Below are positions 45,300 to 62,395 of a stretch of 62,448 nt of DNA, in pieces. Origin of the DNA: Actinomycetota bacterium (GTDB lineage: Bacteria > Actinomycetota > Geothermincolia > Geothermincolales > RBG-13-55-18); contig JABLXL010000026.1 of the NCBI GenBank assembly GCA_013178005.1, forward strand, positions 1 to 62,448, read 5' to 3'. A model generated the notes under the pieces. That model did not search any database and was not told where the DNA came from. It worked only from the letters and a program-made list of their open reading frames with translations. The first letter of the stretch is position 1. Every line of letters begins with the position of its first letter. The translations under genes and the position numbers were made by a program.

Positions 45300-45711
45300 C
45301 CATCGTCTCCCGCTTCACGAAACGGCACTTCATGGGCATCTTGTGCGCCGCCCTGCGCATGGCCTCGGCGGCGGTGTGCTCCGGGACGCCGGACAGCTCG
45401 AACATCACCCGGCCGGGCTTCACCACCGCCACCCAGTGGTCGGGGTTTCCCTTGCCGCTTCCCATGCGCGTCTCGGCGGGCTTCTTGGATATGGGCTTGT
45501 CGGGGAAGATGTTTATCCATACCTTCCCGCTCCTCTTGACGTGCCTGGTGATGGCCACCCTGGCCGCCTCGATCTGCCGCGCCGTTACCCACGACGGCTC
45601 GAGCGCCTGCAGTCCATATTCTCCGAAATGCACCTGGGTACCGCCCTTGGAGCGGCCCTTCATGCGGCCCCTCTGCACTTTCCTGTGCTTGAACTTGCGC
45701 GGCATCAACAT
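45289..45711 (-). CDS. rplP: 50S ribosomal protein L16
   Basis: A 140-residue L16: [17 protein letters not shown] start and the conserved [27 protein letters not shown] region. A second ATG two codons in (45705) is equally plausible and gives the usual MPRKxKxRK start. Confidence 0.97.
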   Translation of the reverse strand: MLMPRKFKHRKVQRGRMKGRSKGGTQVHFGEYGLQALEPSWVTARQIEAARVAITRHVKRSGKVWINIFPDKPISKKPAETRMGSGKGNPDHWVAVVKPGRVMFELSGVPEHTAAEAMRRAAHKMPMKCRFVKRETMGGE

Positions 45712-45717
45712 GGGTCG

Positions 45718-46557
45718 TCAGACCTCCTCGTCCTCTTCCGCACCCGCCGGGACGTCCGCCGCAACCGTAACGGGTAGGTCGTCTTGCTCGCCCGGAACCG
45801 TCGCCTCTTCCTCCACGGCTTCCGGTATGCCCTCCACGGCTTCGCGCTCCGGCCCGGACCGGCCGATCTTTTCGGAGACGGAAACCGCCTCGGCCTCGTG
45901 CGCGGCGGGCTTCTCCTTGGACTTGCGGTCGGGCCCGGATATCTCCCCCTTGTAGATCCAGACCTTGACCCCGATAACGCCCATGGTGGTGCGAGCTTCG
46001 TAGTAGCCGTAATCTATGTCTGCGCGAAGCGTCTGCAGTGGGACGCGTCCCTCCCGGTACCATTCCGTGCGGGCCATCTCCGCTCCGCCCAGCCTCCCGG
46101 CGCAGGACACCTTGATGCCCTTGGCCCCCGCCCGCATGGCGTTCTGAACGGACCTCTTCATGGCGCGGCGGAAGGAGACCCTTCCCTCGAGCTGCTCCGC
46201 GATGTTCTGGGCCACCAGGTAGGCGTCCAGCTCGGGGTAGTTGATCTCCTGGATGTTTACCTGCACTTCCTTATCGGTCATGCGCGCGAGGTCGCGCTTG
46301 ATGCGGTCGACCTCCGCCCCCTTCCTTCCGATGACGATGCCAGGCCTGGCGGTGAAGATGTCGACCTTCACCCGCTTGCTGGTCCTCTCGATTTCCACGC
46401 GCGAGATGGCCGCCCTTCTCATGTGATTCCTTATGTAGCGCCTTATGGCCAGGTCTTCCTGGAGGAGATCGGAGTAGCCGCGGCTGGCGAACCAGCGCGA
46501 CTTCCAGTCGTATATCACTCCCAGGCGGAAACCATAGGGATGGACCTTCTGACCCAC
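45718..46557 (-). CDS. rpsC: 30S ribosomal protein S3 with acidic tail
   Basis: A 279-residue S3. The KH domain ([12 protein letters not shown]) and C-terminal domain ([44 protein letters not shown]) are normal up to about 215. The last ~60 residues are low-complexity and acidic, a known actinobacterial habit. The start is GTG at 46557 with AAAGGA upstream. Confidence 0.97.
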   Translation of the reverse strand: MGQKVHPYGFRLGVIYDWKSRWFASRGYSDLLQEDLAIRRYIRNHMRRAAISRVEIERTSKRVKVDIFTARPGIVIGRKGAEVDRIKRDLARMTDKEVQVNIQEINYPELDAYLVAQNIAEQLEGRVSFRRAMKRSVQNAMRAGAKGIKVSCAGRLGGAEMARTEWYREGRVPLQTLRADIDYGYYEARTTMGVIGVKVWIYKGEISGPDRKSKEKPAAHEAEAVSVSEKIGRSGPEREAVEGIPEAVEEEATVPGEQDDLPVTVAADVPAGAEEDEEV

Positions 46558-46561
46558 GCTC

Positions 46562-46975
46562 TCATCCTTTCCTTCTCCTCGCCGGACGCCTGCGCCCTCG
46601 GCGTCCGCCCTTCTCCTCCACTTCGCGCTCTCCCACGATAACCGTGATGTGGCTGGTGCGCTTGCGGATGCGGTTGGCCATGCCCCTGGCGCGCGGCCGC
46701 CAGCGCTTCAGGGTCGGGCCCTCGTCCACGTAGCAGTTGACCACCACCAGGTCCTCGGCGCGCAGCCCGTTGTTGTTCTCGGCGTTGGCCACCGCCGATT
46801 CCAGGACCTTGCCCACCAGGCGGGCGGCGGCCCGGTTGGAGTAATTGGTTATGTAACGGGCTTCCTCCAGGTCCTTGCCGCGGATGAGGTCCGCGATCTG
46901 CCTGGCCTTGTAAGGCGAAACGCGCACGTAGCGCGCAACCGCGCGTACCTTTACGCCCTCTTCTGCTTCCGCCAT
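46562..46975 (-). CDS. rplV: 50S ribosomal protein L22
   Basis: A 137-residue exit-tunnel protein. Conserved [24 protein letters not shown] and the beta-hairpin [20 protein letters not shown] are present, with a basic tail. It follows rpsS by 34 bases. Confidence 0.97.
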   Translation of the reverse strand: MAEAEEGVKVRAVARYVRVSPYKARQIADLIRGKDLEEARYITNYSNRAAARLVGKVLESAVANAENNNGLRAEDLVVVNCYVDEGPTLKRWRPRARGMANRIRKRTSHITVIVGEREVEEKGGRRGRRRPARRRKG

Positions 46976-47009
46976 GCTTCTCTCCTGCCTGCTCTTTTTC
47001 CCTCGACGC

Positions 47010-47294
47010 TCACTTCAAGCGGGTGGTTCGCTCGTGGGCGTGTCCGTGCTTGGTCCGGCGCCGCGTGGGCGCGAACTCCCCCAGCTTGTGCCCGACCATG
47101 TTCTCGGTCACGTACACCGGGACATGCCTCTTGCCGTCGTGCACGGCGATGGTGTGCCCGACCATCTCCGGAAAGATGGTGGAGCGGCGAGACCAGGTCT
47201 TCACCACTCGCTTCTCGTTGCGACGGTTCAGTTCCTCTATCTTGAAGTAGAGCTTCTCGTCGATGTAGGGACCCTTCTTCAACGACCTGCCCAA
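47010..47294 (-). CDS. rpsS: 30S ribosomal protein S19
   Basis: A 94-residue S19: [14 protein letters not shown] and [22 protein letters not shown] are diagnostic. The TTG start is five bases after GGAGG. Confidence 0.98.
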   Translation of the reverse strand: MGRSLKKGPYIDEKLYFKIEELNRRNEKRVVKTWSRRSTIFPEMVGHTIAVHDGKRHVPVYVTENMVGHKLGEFAPTRRRTKHGHAHERTTRLK

Positions 47295-47311
47295 GGCTAC
47301 CTCCCTGTCCC

Positions 47312-48139
47312 TCAGCTCTTGCGCCGACGTACGATGTACTTATCGGAGGGCTTGTTTTTCTTGCGCGTGCGGTACCCCAGCGTCGGCTTCCCCCAGGGGG
47401 TCACCGGGTGGCGTCCCGACGAGCTCTTGCCCTCGCCGCCGCCGTGCGGATGGTCCACCGGGTTCATGACCGTCCCGCGCACCGTGGGCCGCCTTCCCTT
47501 CCAGCGGCCGCGGCCCGCCTTGCCCTCCGACAGCAGCTCGTGCTCCACGTTCCCCACCTGTCCGATGGTGGCGCGGCAGTTGATGTCCACCAGGCGCACC
47601 TCGCTGGAGGGCAGGCGCACGTGGGCGAAACCGCCTTCCTTGGCCATGAGCTGGGCAGCCCCGCCGGCGGATCGCACCATCTTCCCGCCCGCCCCGGGCT
47701 TCAGCTCTATATTATGTATGGTGGTGCCGGTGGGGATGGCGTAAAGCGGCAACGCGTTGCCCGGCTTGATGTCCGCCTCGGGACCCGACATCACCTTGTC
47801 CCCCACCTTGAGCTTGAGGGGCGCGAGTATGTACCTTTTCTCGCCGTCCTCGTAGTGCAACAGCGCTATGCGCGCGCTGCGGTTGGGGTCGTACTCGATG
47901 GCGGCCACCTTGGCGGGGATATTGTCCTTGTCCCGCTTGAAGTCGATGATGCGGTACTTGCGCTTGTTCCTGCCCCCCTTGTGGCGGGTGGTTATCCTTC
48001 CCTTGTTGTTGCGGCCCGCCTTGTAGTTGATGGGGGCGAGAAGGGATTTCTCGGGCTCTTTCTTGGTGACCTCGGAGAAATCCGAGACGGAGGCAAAGCG
48101 CCTTCCCGGCGAGGTCGGCTTGTATCTCTTGATGCTCAT
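47312..48139 (-). CDS. rplB: 50S ribosomal protein L2
   Basis: The 275-residue core protein of the peptidyl transferase region. [14 protein letters not shown] start and [14 protein letters not shown], including the conserved functional histidine, are present. It lies between rplW and rpsS. Confidence 0.98.
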   Translation of the reverse strand: MSIKRYKPTSPGRRFASVSDFSEVTKKEPEKSLLAPINYKAGRNNKGRITTRHKGGRNKRKYRIIDFKRDKDNIPAKVAAIEYDPNRSARIALLHYEDGEKRYILAPLKLKVGDKVMSGPEADIKPGNALPLYAIPTGTTIHNIELKPGAGGKMVRSAGGAAQLMAKEGGFAHVRLPSSEVRLVDINCRATIGQVGNVEHELLSEGKAGRGRWKGRRPTVRGTVMNPVDHPHGGGEGKSSSGRHPVTPWGKPTLGYRTRKKNKPSDKYIVRRRKS

Positions 48140-48161
48140 GTCCCTACCATCCTCTTCTTCA

Positions 48162-48455
48162 TCAACCCAGCGGACCCTCGAAGAACTCTATGCTGTACCC
48201 CGGGGCCAGCGTCACCACCGCCTTCTTCCGGGCCGCCGTCTTTCCCGCCGTCCATCCCTGCCGCTTGGGCTTGGGGGGCACCTTTATGGTGTTCACCCCG
48301 GTGACCTTGACGTTGAAGATCTCCTCCACCGCCTTGCGCACCTCCGTTTTGTGCGCCTTGGGGTGCACCTCGAAGGTGTACTTGTTCTGATCGATGAGCG
48401 CGTAGCTCTTCTCCGAGATGATCGGCCGTATGATCACGTCATGCGGATCCTTCAT
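48162..48455 (-). CDS. rplW: 50S ribosomal protein L23
   Basis: A 97-residue tunnel-exit protein, docking site for SRP and trigger factor. [19 protein letters not shown] start and [15 protein letters not shown] are typical. It overlaps the rplD end by 17 bases. Confidence 0.97.
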   Translation of the reverse strand: MKDPHDVIIRPIISEKSYALIDQNKYTFEVHPKAHKTEVRKAVEEIFNVKVTGVNTIKVPPKPKRQGWTAGKTAARKKAVVTLAPGYSIEFFEGPLG

Positions 48456-49077
48456 CTTCCTCCCCTTCCTGCAACCTGTCCAGTGACGTGCGGGTGAAGA
48501 TGACGCGGTCGTTGGAGAGCACGTCGTAGGTGTTCAAGTGCTCCAGCCGGACCACCTCCACGCCCGGGAGGTTCCGCATGGACTTGATCACGTTCTCGTC
48601 CTCCTCGGCGAGCACCAGCAGAACGTAATCGTCGACTCCCAGCGCCTTGAAGATGGAGGCCGCCGCCTTCGTCCTGGGCTCGCTGAAGGTGAAATCCTCG
48701 AGCACCATCACCCTGTCCTCGCTCGCGCGCACGCTGAGCGCCGACCGCAGGGCGAGCTTGCGCACCTTGCGGTTCACCTTGAAGCCATGGTCGCGCGGCT
48801 GGGGGCCGTGCACCGTGCCCCCGCCCCTCCACAGGGGAGAACGGGTGGATCCGGCCCTGGCCCTCCCCGTACCTTTCTGGCGCCAGGGCTTGCGCCCTCC
48901 GCCCCGAACCTCGCTGCGCGTCTTCGTGGATGCCGTGCCCCGGCGCGCGAAGGCGAGCTGGCGGCGCACCGCCAGGTGCATCACGGGCACGTTGATCTCG
49001 CAGCCGAAGTAATAGTCCTTGAGCTGCGCCTCGCCCTTCTTGTTACCCTCTATGTCGTAGACCGGTACCGTCTTCAT
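48439..49077 (-). CDS. rplD: 50S ribosomal protein L4
   Basis: A 212-residue L4. The tunnel loop RGTASTKTRSEVRGGGRKPWRQKGTGRAR is recognisable in segments, then the Rossmann-like C-terminal half. In enterobacteria L4 autoregulates the S10 operon; no leader of that type is evident here. Confidence 0.97.
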   Translation of the reverse strand: MKTVPVYDIEGNKKGEAQLKDYYFGCEINVPVMHLAVRRQLAFARRGTASTKTRSEVRGGGRKPWRQKGTGRARAGSTRSPLWRGGGTVHGPQPRDHGFKVNRKVRKLALRSALSVRASEDRVMVLEDFTFSEPRTKAAASIFKALGVDDYVLLVLAEEDENVIKSMRNLPGVEVVRLEHLNTYDVLSNDRVIFTRTSLDRLQEGEEDEGSA

Positions 49078-49093
49078 CTCTTCTTCCCATCCG

Positions 49094-49756
49094 TCAGGTC
49101 AGTACGTGGGCCTTTTTCCCGGCTTTTTTGCGCGTCTTTATGGACTCCCGGATGAGCAGGATCCCGCCGTCGGGCCCCGGAACGCTGCCCTTCACCAGCA
49201 GGAGGTTGCGCTCCGGCTTCACGTCGACGATCTCCAGGTTGAGGGCGGTCACCCGCTCCCCTCCCATGCGTCCCGGCATGCGCGAGCCCTTGAACACGCG
49301 CGACGGGGTGGCGCACGCCCCTATGGCGCCGGGGGCGCGGTGGAAGTGCGCTCCGTGCGATCCCGGTCCTCCCCCGAAGTTATGGCGCTTGATGACCCCC
49401 GCGTATCCCTTCCCGCGCGACCTGCCGGTGATGTCCACGCGGTCTCCTTTGGAAAACATTTCCACGGTGATCTCCTGGCCCAGCCGGTAGTCCGAGGGGT
49501 TCTGCACCCTCACCTCCGCCAGGTGGCGTCGCGGCTCCAGGTCCTTGCTCCGGAAATGTCCGCGCTGCGGGCCGTTGAGCTTCTTCTCCTTGACCTCTCC
49601 GAACCCCAGCTGCAACGCGTCGTAGCCCTCCTTCTCCACCGTCTTTATCTGGGTGACCAGGCAGGGGCCAGCCTCCACCAGGGTGACGGGGATGACCTTC
49701 CCGTCTTCGGCGAAGACTTGGGTCATGGCTATTTTCCTACCGATAATTCCCTTCAA
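49094..49756 (-). CDS. rplC: 50S ribosomal protein L3
   Basis: A 220-residue L3. The family start MKGIIGRKIxMTQVF places initiation at TTG 49756, five bases after GAGGTGG; a GTG three codons upstream has no ribosome site. Conserved HNFGGGPGSHGAHFHRAPGAIG lies in the tip reaching the active site. Confidence 0.97.
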   Translation of the reverse strand: MKGIIGRKIAMTQVFAEDGKVIPVTLVEAGPCLVTQIKTVEKEGYDALQLGFGEVKEKKLNGPQRGHFRSKDLEPRRHLAEVRVQNPSDYRLGQEITVEMFSKGDRVDITGRSRGKGYAGVIKRHNFGGGPGSHGAHFHRAPGAIGACATPSRVFKGSRMPGRMGGERVTALNLEIVDVKPERNLLLVKGSVPGPDGGILLIRESIKTRKKAGKKAHVLT

Positions 49757-49808
49757 TTTCTCCACCTCTCGACGGCGCGGCTTTCGTCTCCGCCGCGACC
49801 TTTAGGGA

Positions 49809-50123
49809 TCACAGCTTGATCTCGATATCCACCCCGGCCGGCAGATCCATGCGCATGAGCGAGTCCACCGTTTTCGGCGTCGGCTCCATGATATCGATGA
49901 GCCTCTTGTGCACCCGCATCTCGAAATGCTCCCTCGAATCCTTGTTCACGTGCGGAGACCGGATGACGCAATAGACGTGTTTCTCCGTGGGCAGAGGCAC
50001 CGGCCCGGAGATGGACGCCCCCGTCCGCTTCACCGTCTCCACGATCTGCCTGGCCGAACGGTCGATCACCTCGTGATCGTAGGCCTTGAGCCTTATCCTT
50101 ATCTTCTGTCTCTGCTTGGCCAA
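49809..50123 (-). CDS. rpsJ: 30S ribosomal protein S10
   Basis: A 104-residue S10, also a NusG/NusB partner in antitermination. Family start [18 protein letters not shown] fits TTG 50123, five bases after GGAGG; a GTG eight codons upstream lacks a ribosome site. The 132-base gap to tuf is very GC-rich; I found no promoter in it. Confidence 0.97.
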   Translation of the reverse strand: MAKQRQKIRIRLKAYDHEVIDRSARQIVETVKRTGASISGPVPLPTEKHVYCVIRSPHVNKDSREHFEMRVHKRLIDIMEPTPKTVDSLMRMDLPAGVDIEIKL

Positions 50124-50255
50124 CCTAGCCTCCAATCTAGCTGCCACCTGCCGCCGCCGGTGCCGCCCGGGGCTCTAGTCCGCCGGCGCGGCGGCGCCTG
50201 GACGCGCCCTTCCGGCAAGATGGCTACGCGACGTCTGTCCAGCCCTCTCCCGCCT

Positions 50256-51458
<1,203 letters not shown>

Positions 51459-51513
51459 TTTGACTTTCCTCCTGAATCAACTTCCGGTGTCGCGCTCTGG
51501 ACACAACTTCCCT

Positions 51514-51542
51514 ATTCTAATAGCCTTAAATGCCGCGCTCAA
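51514..51542 (-). promoter_or_regulatory. tuf promoter
   Basis: Minus-strand TTGAGC (51542-51537), 17-base spacer, TAGAAT (51519-51514), about 56 bases before the tuf ATG. This would let tuf and the S10 genes be transcribed independently of the str genes. Confidence 0.65.
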
Positions 51543-51550
51543 TACCTTTT

Positions 51551-53680
51551 TCACTCCCCCTTGATGCGCCGCACGATCTCGGCCGCTATGTTCTGGGGGA
51601 CCTCCCCGTAATGCGAGAACTGCATGTGGTGGGTGGCCCTGCCCTGGCTCAGGCTGCGTATGTCCGTGGCGTACCCGAAGGTCTCCGCGAGGGGTATGAA
51701 GGCCGTGACCACCTGGTGCCTTCCCCGCGTCTCCAGGCCCTCCACCTTTCCCCGGCGGGAGTTGATATCGGCGATGATGTCGCCGAGGTGCTCCTCGGCC
51801 ACGTTGATCACCACCTTCATCACCGGCTCCAGGAGTATGGGATCGGCACGGCGAAGCGCCTCCTGGAAGGCCGCCGAGCCCGCCGCCTTGAAGGCCAACT
51901 CCGAGGAATCCACCTCGTGATAGGATCCGCCCTTCAGCGTGACCTTCACGTCCACCACCGGGTAGCCCCCCAGTACGCCGAACTCCATAGCCCCCCTCAC
52001 CCCCTGCTCCACGGCGGGGATGAACTCCTTGGGAATGGCGTTTCCCGTTACCCTGTTCACGAACTCGAATCCGCCGCCCCTGGGCAGTGGCTCGAGGTCG
52101 ATGATCGCGTGTCCGTACTGGCCGCGACCTCCCGTCTGGCGGATGAACCTGCCCTCTACGCCCTTGGCCGTGCCCGCCACGGTCTCGCGGTACGATACCT
52201 GAGGCTTCCCCACGTTGGCTCCGACCCCGAACTCGCGCAGCAGGCGGTCCACGATTATCTCCAGGTGCAGCTCCCCCATGCCGGAGATGATGGTCTGTCC
52301 GGTTTCGGGATCGAGTTTGACCCGGAAAGTTGGGTCCTCTTCGGCGACGCGCTCCATGGCCTCGCTCAGCTTGTCCTGGTCGGCCTTGGTCTTGGGCTCG
52401 ATGGCGATGGAGATCACCGGCTCCGGAAAAACCATGGACTCCAGGAGAATGGGTCGGTGCGCTGAGCATAAGGTATCGCCGGTGTAGGTCTCCTTCAGGC
52501 CCACCGCGGCCACGATATCCCCGGTGAAAATGGTCTCCAGCTCCTCGCGGTGGTTGGCGTGCATCTGCAGCAGGCGCCCGATGCGCTCCTTCTTTTTGCG
52601 CGCGCTGTTGAAGACCGTCGCCCCCGCCTTAAGGGTGCCTGAATACACGCGGATATAGACCAGCTTGCCCACGTAGGGGTCCGACACCACCTTGAAGGCC
52701 AGGGCGGAAAAGGGCTCCTCGTCCGAGGCGCGCCTGATCTCCTTCTTCTCCTCCTTCCCCACCTGCACCCCCTCGATGGGAGGGACATCCAGCGGCGAGG
52801 GAAGGTAATAGACCACCCCGTCCAGTAGCGGCTGCACCCCCTTGTTGCGGAAGGAAGCTCCGCAGAAGACGGGGACCACCTCGCAAGCGAGCACGCCTCT
52901 GCGCAACGCCGACCGTATCTCCTGGGGGGTTATGGCGTCCTCGTCGGATAGGTATTTCTCCATCAACGCGTCGTCGTAACCGGCGCATACCTCGAGCATG
53001 GCGTGGCGGTAGAGCTCCGCGGCCACCTGCAGGTCCTCCGGGATCTCCTCCACCTCCCACTCCGTGCCCATCTCGTCGCGGTAGTGGATGGCCTTCATCT
53101 CCACCAGGTCGACGCAACCGCGAAAGTCGCTCTCGGCGCCCAGGGGAATCTGCACCGCCACCGGCCGGGCGTCGAAACGCTCTTCCAGCATCTCCAGGCA
53201 GGCGAAGAAATCGGCCCCCGGGCGGTCCATCTTGTTCACGTAGCATATGCGCGGCACGCCGTAGTGGTCGGCCTGCCTCCAAACCGTCTCCGTCTGGGGC
53301 TCCACCCCCGCAACCCCGTCCAGGATGGCGATGGCCCCGTCCAGGACCCTCAGGGAACGTTCCACCTCTACGGTGAAGTCCACGTGCCCGGGAGTATCTA
53401 TAATGTTTATGCGGTGGTCTTTCCAGAAGCAGGTGGTCGCGGCGCTGGTGATGGTTATCCCGCGTTCCTGTTCCTGCACCATCCAGTCCATGACCGTGGA
53501 GCCCTCGTGGACCTCCCCCATCTTGTAGGTCTTCCCGGTGTAGAAGAGGATGCGCTCGGTGGTGGTGGTCTTTCCGGCATCGATATGTGAGATGATGCCG
53601 ATGTTGCGCACGCGGTGGAGGGGGAACCTCCCCTCCACCGAGGCCGCTTTCTCCACCCTTCCCGTCGTGGTTACCTTCAT
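51551..53680 (-). CDS. fusA: Elongation factor G
   Basis: A 709-residue translocase from ATG 53680, ten bases after the rpsG stop. [15 protein letters not shown]-like G1 ([10 protein letters not shown]), DTPGHVDF and NKMDRPGAD motifs are present, as are domains IV and V near the C-terminus. A TTG at 53710 inside rpsG is open but unlikely. The ribosome site (GGTGAT) is weak. Confidence 0.97.
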   Translation of the reverse strand: MKVTTTGRVEKAASVEGRFPLHRVRNIGIISHIDAGKTTTTERILFYTGKTYKMGEVHEGSTVMDWMVQEQERGITITSAATTCFWKDHRINIIDTPGHVDFTVEVERSLRVLDGAIAILDGVAGVEPQTETVWRQADHYGVPRICYVNKMDRPGADFFACLEMLEERFDARPVAVQIPLGAESDFRGCVDLVEMKAIHYRDEMGTEWEVEEIPEDLQVAAELYRHAMLEVCAGYDDALMEKYLSDEDAITPQEIRSALRRGVLACEVVPVFCGASFRNKGVQPLLDGVVYYLPSPLDVPPIEGVQVGKEEKKEIRRASDEEPFSALAFKVVSDPYVGKLVYIRVYSGTLKAGATVFNSARKKKERIGRLLQMHANHREELETIFTGDIVAAVGLKETYTGDTLCSAHRPILLESMVFPEPVISIAIEPKTKADQDKLSEAMERVAEEDPTFRVKLDPETGQTIISGMGELHLEIIVDRLLREFGVGANVGKPQVSYRETVAGTAKGVEGRFIRQTGGRGQYGHAIIDLEPLPRGGGFEFVNRVTGNAIPKEFIPAVEQGVRGAMEFGVLGGYPVVDVKVTLKGGSYHEVDSSELAFKAAGSAAFQEALRRADPILLEPVMKVVINVAEEHLGDIIADINSRRGKVEGLETRGRHQVVTAFIPLAETFGYATDIRSLSQGRATHHMQFSHYGEVPQNIAAEIVRRIKGE

Positions 53681-53690
53681 ATCACCGATA

Positions 53691-54161
53691 TCACCAGCGG
53701 TAGTGCGCAAAGGCCTTGTTGGCCTCCGCCATCTTGTGCAGGTCCTCCTTTTTCTTAATGGAAACGCCGACGCCGTTGGAGGCGTCCAGGAGCTCCATGG
53801 CCAGGCGTTCCATCATGCTCTTCTCCTTGCGCTGCCGCGCGAAGTTGACGATCCACCGGATGGCCAGGGTGGTGCTGCGGCGCGGCCGCACCTCCACCGG
53901 GACCTGGTAACTGGCCCCGCCCACGCGTCGAGACCTCACCTCGAGCACGGGCCGCACGTTGTCGGTGGCCCTCCTCAGGACGGTGAGGGGATCGTTGCCC
54001 GTCTTCTGGTGCAGTATGTCCAGCGCCCCGTAGACGATCTTCTCCGCCTTGCTCTTCTTGCCGTCCAGCATCACCTTGCGGATGTACTGTTCGACCAGGA
54101 CGCTGTGGTACTTGGTGTCCGGGGGGATCTCCCGTTTGGGCGCCGGTCCTTTCCTGGGCAT
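53691..54161 (-). CDS. rpsG: 30S ribosomal protein S7
   Basis: A 156-residue S7 from ATG 54161 (AAGGAG seven bases upstream): [19 protein letters not shown] start and [14 protein letters not shown] end. Residues further upstream in the open frame are not conserved. Confidence 0.98.
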   Translation of the reverse strand: MPRKGPAPKREIPPDTKYHSVLVEQYIRKVMLDGKKSKAEKIVYGALDILHQKTGNDPLTVLRRATDNVRPVLEVRSRRVGGASYQVPVEVRPRRSTTLAIRWIVNFARQRKEKSMMERLAMELLDASNGVGVSIKKKEDLHKMAEANKAFAHYRW

Positions 54162-54186
54162 CCTTACTCTCCTTCCGTCCCGGCCC

Positions 54187-54564
54187 TTACAGGCCGGCCG
54201 TCTTCTTCGTCCCGTAGCGGGAACGCGCCTGCTTGCGATCCGATACCCCCGCGGCATCGAGGGTGCCGCGGATGATCTTGTAGCGCACGCCGGGGAGGTC
54301 TTTCACCCTTCCTCCCCTTACCAGGACGATGGAATGTTCCTGCAGGTTATGTCCGATTCCGGGGATGTAGGAGGTAACCTCTATACCGTTGGTCAACCTG
54401 ACCCTGGCGATCTTGCGCAGCGCCGAATTCGGCTTTTTGGGCGTGGTGGTCTTCACCTGGGTGCATACCCCTCGCCGCTGCGGGCAACCCTGCAGAGCCG
54501 GGGTCTTGGTCTTCTTCCGCTTCTCGGCGCGGCCCTTGCGAACCAGTTGGTTGATGGTGGGCAA
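54187..54564 (-). CDS. rpsL: 30S ribosomal protein S12
   Basis: The 125-residue decoding-centre protein. [20 protein letters not shown] and [12 protein letters not shown] are conserved; lysines at the streptomycin-resistance positions are wild type. The TTG start is five bases after GGAGG. First gene of the str group, with its own strong promoter. Confidence 0.98.
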   Translation of the reverse strand: MPTINQLVRKGRAEKRKKTKTPALQGCPQRRGVCTQVKTTTPKKPNSALRKIARVRLTNGIEVTSYIPGIGHNLQEHSIVLVRGGRVKDLPGVRYKIIRGTLDAAGVSDRKQARSRYGTKKTAGL

Positions 54565-54629
54565 ACCTACCTCCTCCGTGCGATATATCCTGATTTACCT
54601 GCTGTTTTTCCTCTGGCGCACAAAACGCA

Positions 54630-54658
54630 AGTTTACCATCGGGTTCTTTGGGTGTCAA
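54630..54658 (-). promoter_or_regulatory. rpsL (str operon) promoter
   Basis: Perfect -35 TTGACA (54658-54653), 17-base spacer, TAAACT (54635-54630) on the minus strand, in the 116-base gap after rpoC. No terminator precedes it, so rpoBC transcripts may read through. Confidence 0.8.
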
Positions 54659-54680
54659 TCGCGTGCCACGCGCTCCACCC

Positions 54681-58826
<4,146 letters not shown>

Positions 58827-58872
58827 GGGATTACCTCCTTAAACGATACATCCGTGACGTCTCCAGGAGAGC

Positions 58873-61800
58873 TCAGAACTCCTCGTCCAGCTCCGCATCC
58901 ACGCTCCTCTCCCCCTCGCTCCGGGTGGAAAGAAGGGCGGCGGAGGCGCTCCTGAGGTCGATGCCGAGGTCATCGGCGGTGCGCATGAGGTCCTCATCGG
59001 TTTCCCGTATCTCTATCTCCTCGCCGGTCTCCGAGAGCACCTCCACGTCGAGACACAGGGCCTGCATCTCCTTTACCAGAACCTTGAAGGATTCGGGTAT
59101 TCCCGGCTCCGGTATGTTCTCGCCTTTCACGATGGCCTCGTATACCTTGACGCGGCCCATGACGTCGTCGGACTTTACGGTGAGGAGCTCCTGCAGGGTG
59201 TACGCGGACCCGTACGCCTCCAGGGCCCACACCTCCATCTCCCCGAACCTCTGCCCGCCGAACTGCGCCTTTCCGCCCAGCGGCTGCTGGGTGACCAGGG
59301 AGTAAGGGCCGGTGGAACGGGCGTGTATTTTGTCATCCACGAGGTGGAGCAGCTTCATCACGTATATGTAGCCCACGGTAATGGGCTGGTCGAAGGGCTT
59401 TCCGGTTATGCCGTTGTATAGGATGGTCTTACCAGACTCCGGGAGCCCCGCCTCCCTCAAAGCCTCCTCGATCTCATGCTCGCGGGCGCCGTCGAACACG
59501 GGTGTGGCCACGTACACCGGTCCGTCCGCCTTGTTCTTGCCTTTCTTGGGCCAGCCCTCGTGGGCCGCCCAGCCCAGGTGGGTTTCCAGGATCTGGCCGA
59601 TGTTCATGCGCGAGGGGACTCCGAGGGGGTTCAGCACCAGGTCCACGGGCGTGCCGTCCTCCATGAAGGGCATATCCTCGACGGGGAGGATCTTGGAGAT
59701 GACTCCCTTGTTGCCGTGGCGCCCGGCGAGCTTGTCGCCGTCGGATATCTTCCTCACCTGGGCGACGTAGACCCTCACCATCTGGTTGACCCCCGGCGGA
59801 AGCTCGTCCCCCGCGTCGCGCGAGAAGACCTTCACGTCGATCACCTTGCCCGACTCTCCGTGGGGGACCTTGAGCGAGGTGTTGCGCACCTCGCGGGCCT
59901 TTTCGCCGAAGATAGCCCTGAGCAGACGCTCCTCGGCGGTCAGCTCAGTCTCGCCCTTGGGGGTGACTTTTCCCACCAGGATATCGCCCGGGTTGACCTC
60001 GGCCCCGATGCGGATGATGCCCATCTCGTCCAGATCCTTGAGCATATCCTCGCTCACGTTGGGGATATCGCGGGTGATCTCCTCCGGGCCCAGCTTGGTG
60101 TCGCGAGCATCCACCTCGTGCTCCTCGATGTGGATGGAGGAAAGCACATCGTCGTAGACCATGCGCTCCGAAACGATGATGGCGTCCTCGTAGTTGTAAC
60201 CCTCCCAGGGCATGAAGGCCACGAGGAGGTTCTTCCCCAGGGCGATCTCCCCGTGATCGGTGCAGGGGCCGTCGGCGATGACCTGTCCCTCCACCACCTC
60301 GTCTCCTTCGTCGACGATGGGCTTCTGGTTGACGCAGGTGCCCTGGTTGGAGCGGCGGAACTTGGCCACTTTGTACACGTCCACCTTGCCGTTCTTCCTC
60401 TTCACCTCGATGCGCTCCGCATCTACGTAGGTCACGGTGCCGCCTGCCTTGGCGGTGATGACGTCGCCGGTGTCCTTGGCGGCACGGTACTCCATGCCCG
60501 TGCCGATGAGGGGAGCCTCCGAGCGCAGCAGGGGTACTGCCTGGCGCTGCATGTTCGAGCCCATGAGGGCCCGGTTCGCGTCGTCATGCTCCAGGAAGGG
60601 GATGAGGGCCGTCGCCACCGAGACGATCTGTCGGGGCGAGACGTCCATGTAATCCACGTCCTCGGGATGCGCCGCCACCACGTTTCCTCCCTTGGTGCGG
60701 CAGAGGATGGTGGGGCTCTCGAAACGCCCCCTCTTATCCACGGGAGCGTTCGCCTGGGCGATAACGTATTTCTCCTCCTCGTCCGCGGTGAGATAGACGA
60801 TCTCGTCCGTGACTCTCCCTTTCACCACCTTGCGGTAGGGGGTCTCGATGAAACCGAACTCGTTCACGCGCGCGTAGGTGGCAAGCGACCCGATGAGCCC
60901 GATGTTGGGCCCTTCCGGAGTCTCGATGGGACACATGCGCCCGTAATGCGAGGGGTGCACGTCGCGCACCTCGAAGCCCGCGCGCTCCCGCGAAAGCCCG
61001 CCCGGCCCCAGGGCGGAGAGCCTCCGCTTATGGGTGAGTCCCGCCAGGGGGTTGGTCTGGTCCATGAACTGGGAGAGCTGGCTGGAGCCGAAGAACTCCT
61101 TTATGGCCGCCACCACGGGGCGGATGTTGATGAGGTTCTGGGGCGTTATGGCCTCCGCCTCCTGGGTGGTCATGCGCTCCTTCACCACCCGCTCCATGCG
61201 GGAAAGCCCTATGCGCACCTGGTTCTGTATGAGCTCGCCGACCGAACGGACCCTGCGGTTTCCGAAATGGTCGATGTCATCCACCTCGTCGATGTCGTTT
61301 TCCACCACGCTCAAGAGGTAGCGGATGGTGGCCAGGATGTCCTCGAAAGTGAGGGTGGTCACGGAGAGGTCTATATTCAATCCCAGTTTTTTGTTCAGCT
61401 TGTAGCGCCCAACCTTCGCCAGGTCGTAGCGCTTGCGGTTGAAGAAGAGGTTTTCGAGCAAGGTGTTGGCGGAATCGGCGGTCGGGGGCTCGCCCGGCCT
61501 CAGCTTGCGGTAGATGTCGATCAGGGCGTCGTCCCGGTTCTTTGTGTGGTCCTTCTCTAGGGTGGCCTCTATGATCGGCGAACCGTCGAAAAAGGAGAGG
61601 ATCTGTTCGTCTTTCTCGTACCCCAGTGCGCGCATGAGCACCGTCACCGGCTGCTTGCGCTTGCGGTCTATCCTGACCCCGATGACGTCCCTCTTGTCGG
61701 TCTCGAACTCCAGCCAGGCGCCTCGCGAAGGGATTATCTTTGCGTAGTACAGTTCTTTGTCCGAGGCCTTGTCCAGCTCCTTGTCGAAATACACCCCCGG

Positions 61801-62211
61801 CGACCTGACCAGTTGCGACACCACCACGCGCTCGGTGCCGTTGATGATGAACGTACCCCGGTCGGTCATGAGGGGGAAGTCCCCCATGAAGACCACTTGC
61901 TCCTTTATCTCCCCTGTATCCTTGTTGATGAAACGCACGGTGACGAACAGCGGCGAGGAATAGGTCATATCCTTTTCCTTGCACTCGTCCACGTCGTATT
62001 TCGGATCCTGGAAATGGTGCTCTCCGAACTCAACCGCCAGGTTCGCCGTGTAGTTCTCTATGGGCGAGATGTCCTCAAAGACCTCGCGCAGCCCGTCGGT
62101 GCGGAACCATTCGTATGATTTCTTCTGGATGTCGATTAGGTTTGGCACTTCGAGGATTTCCGGTATTTTGGCGAAGTTTCTCCTCACGCGAACGCCCTGG
62201 CTTTCGTTCAC
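58873..62211 (-). CDS. rpoB: RNA polymerase beta subunit
   Basis: A 1112-residue beta subunit. The rifampicin pocket [20 protein letters not shown] and [12 protein letters not shown] has wild-type residues, so sensitivity is expected. The lysines and [17 protein letters not shown]-type C-terminal region are conserved. The open frame continues to 62271, but GTG 62211 with GAGGT five bases upstream begins the conserved part. rplJ/rplL do not lie directly upstream within the window. Confidence 0.98.
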   Translation of the reverse strand: MNESQGVRVRRNFAKIPEILEVPNLIDIQKKSYEWFRTDGLREVFEDISPIENYTANLAVEFGEHHFQDPKYDVDECKEKDMTYSSPLFVTVRFINKDTGEIKEQVVFMGDFPLMTDRGTFIINGTERVVVSQLVRSPGVYFDKELDKASDKELYYAKIIPSRGAWLEFETDKRDVIGVRIDRKRKQPVTVLMRALGYEKDEQILSFFDGSPIIEATLEKDHTKNRDDALIDIYRKLRPGEPPTADSANTLLENLFFNRKRYDLAKVGRYKLNKKLGLNIDLSVTTLTFEDILATIRYLLSVVENDIDEVDDIDHFGNRRVRSVGELIQNQVRIGLSRMERVVKERMTTQEAEAITPQNLINIRPVVAAIKEFFGSSQLSQFMDQTNPLAGLTHKRRLSALGPGGLSRERAGFEVRDVHPSHYGRMCPIETPEGPNIGLIGSLATYARVNEFGFIETPYRKVVKGRVTDEIVYLTADEEEKYVIAQANAPVDKRGRFESPTILCRTKGGNVVAAHPEDVDYMDVSPRQIVSVATALIPFLEHDDANRALMGSNMQRQAVPLLRSEAPLIGTGMEYRAAKDTGDVITAKAGGTVTYVDAERIEVKRKNGKVDVYKVAKFRRSNQGTCVNQKPIVDEGDEVVEGQVIADGPCTDHGEIALGKNLLVAFMPWEGYNYEDAIIVSERMVYDDVLSSIHIEEHEVDARDTKLGPEEITRDIPNVSEDMLKDLDEMGIIRIGAEVNPGDILVGKVTPKGETELTAEERLLRAIFGEKAREVRNTSLKVPHGESGKVIDVKVFSRDAGDELPPGVNQMVRVYVAQVRKISDGDKLAGRHGNKGVISKILPVEDMPFMEDGTPVDLVLNPLGVPSRMNIGQILETHLGWAAHEGWPKKGKNKADGPVYVATPVFDGAREHEIEEALREAGLPESGKTILYNGITGKPFDQPITVGYIYVMKLLHLVDDKIHARSTGPYSLVTQQPLGGKAQFGGQRFGEMEVWALEAYGSAYTLQELLTVKSDDVMGRVKVYEAIVKGENIPEPGIPESFKVLVKEMQALCLDVEVLSETGEEIEIRETDEDLMRTADDLGIDLRSASAALLSTRSEGERSVDAELDEEF

Positions 62212-62272
62212 CGTTGACCTCACTCCTTTACCGTGATAAGGCGCAAAATACCCTCCTGATACGCAAAACACT

Positions 62273-62302
62273 ATACTATGATAAATTTTTATGGTTTGTC
62301 AA
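62273..62302 (-). promoter_or_regulatory. rpoBC promoter
   Basis: Perfect -35 TTGACA (62302-62297), 18-base AT-rich spacer, TAGTAT (62278-62273). The leader to the GTG start is about 55 bases. The AT-rich spacer stands out from the surrounding GC-rich sequence. Confidence 0.8.
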
Positions 62303-62370
62303 TGGAGGGCTTGCGCAAATGAATGCGTGCCAGGCCTTGCATCGCTTCGCGACACAACGCGCTGGCACCG

Positions 62371-62395
62371 TTGCGCCTCCCTCCGGTCGGCGCAA
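62371..62395. repeat. Hairpin upstream of rpoB
   Basis: TTGCGCC (62371-62377) and GGCGCAA (62389-62395) form a perfect 7-bp stem with an 11-base loop, flanked by imperfect outer arms (CATCGC and GCGATG). There is no T-run. It may be a terminator remnant of an upstream gene or a palindromic repeat unit; nothing coding is seen from 62303 to the window end. Confidence 0.45.

Noticed and set aside
59476-61560. 694-codon plus-strand frame opposite rpoB
   Set aside because: Antisense shadow of rpoB; no conserved domain or start signal.
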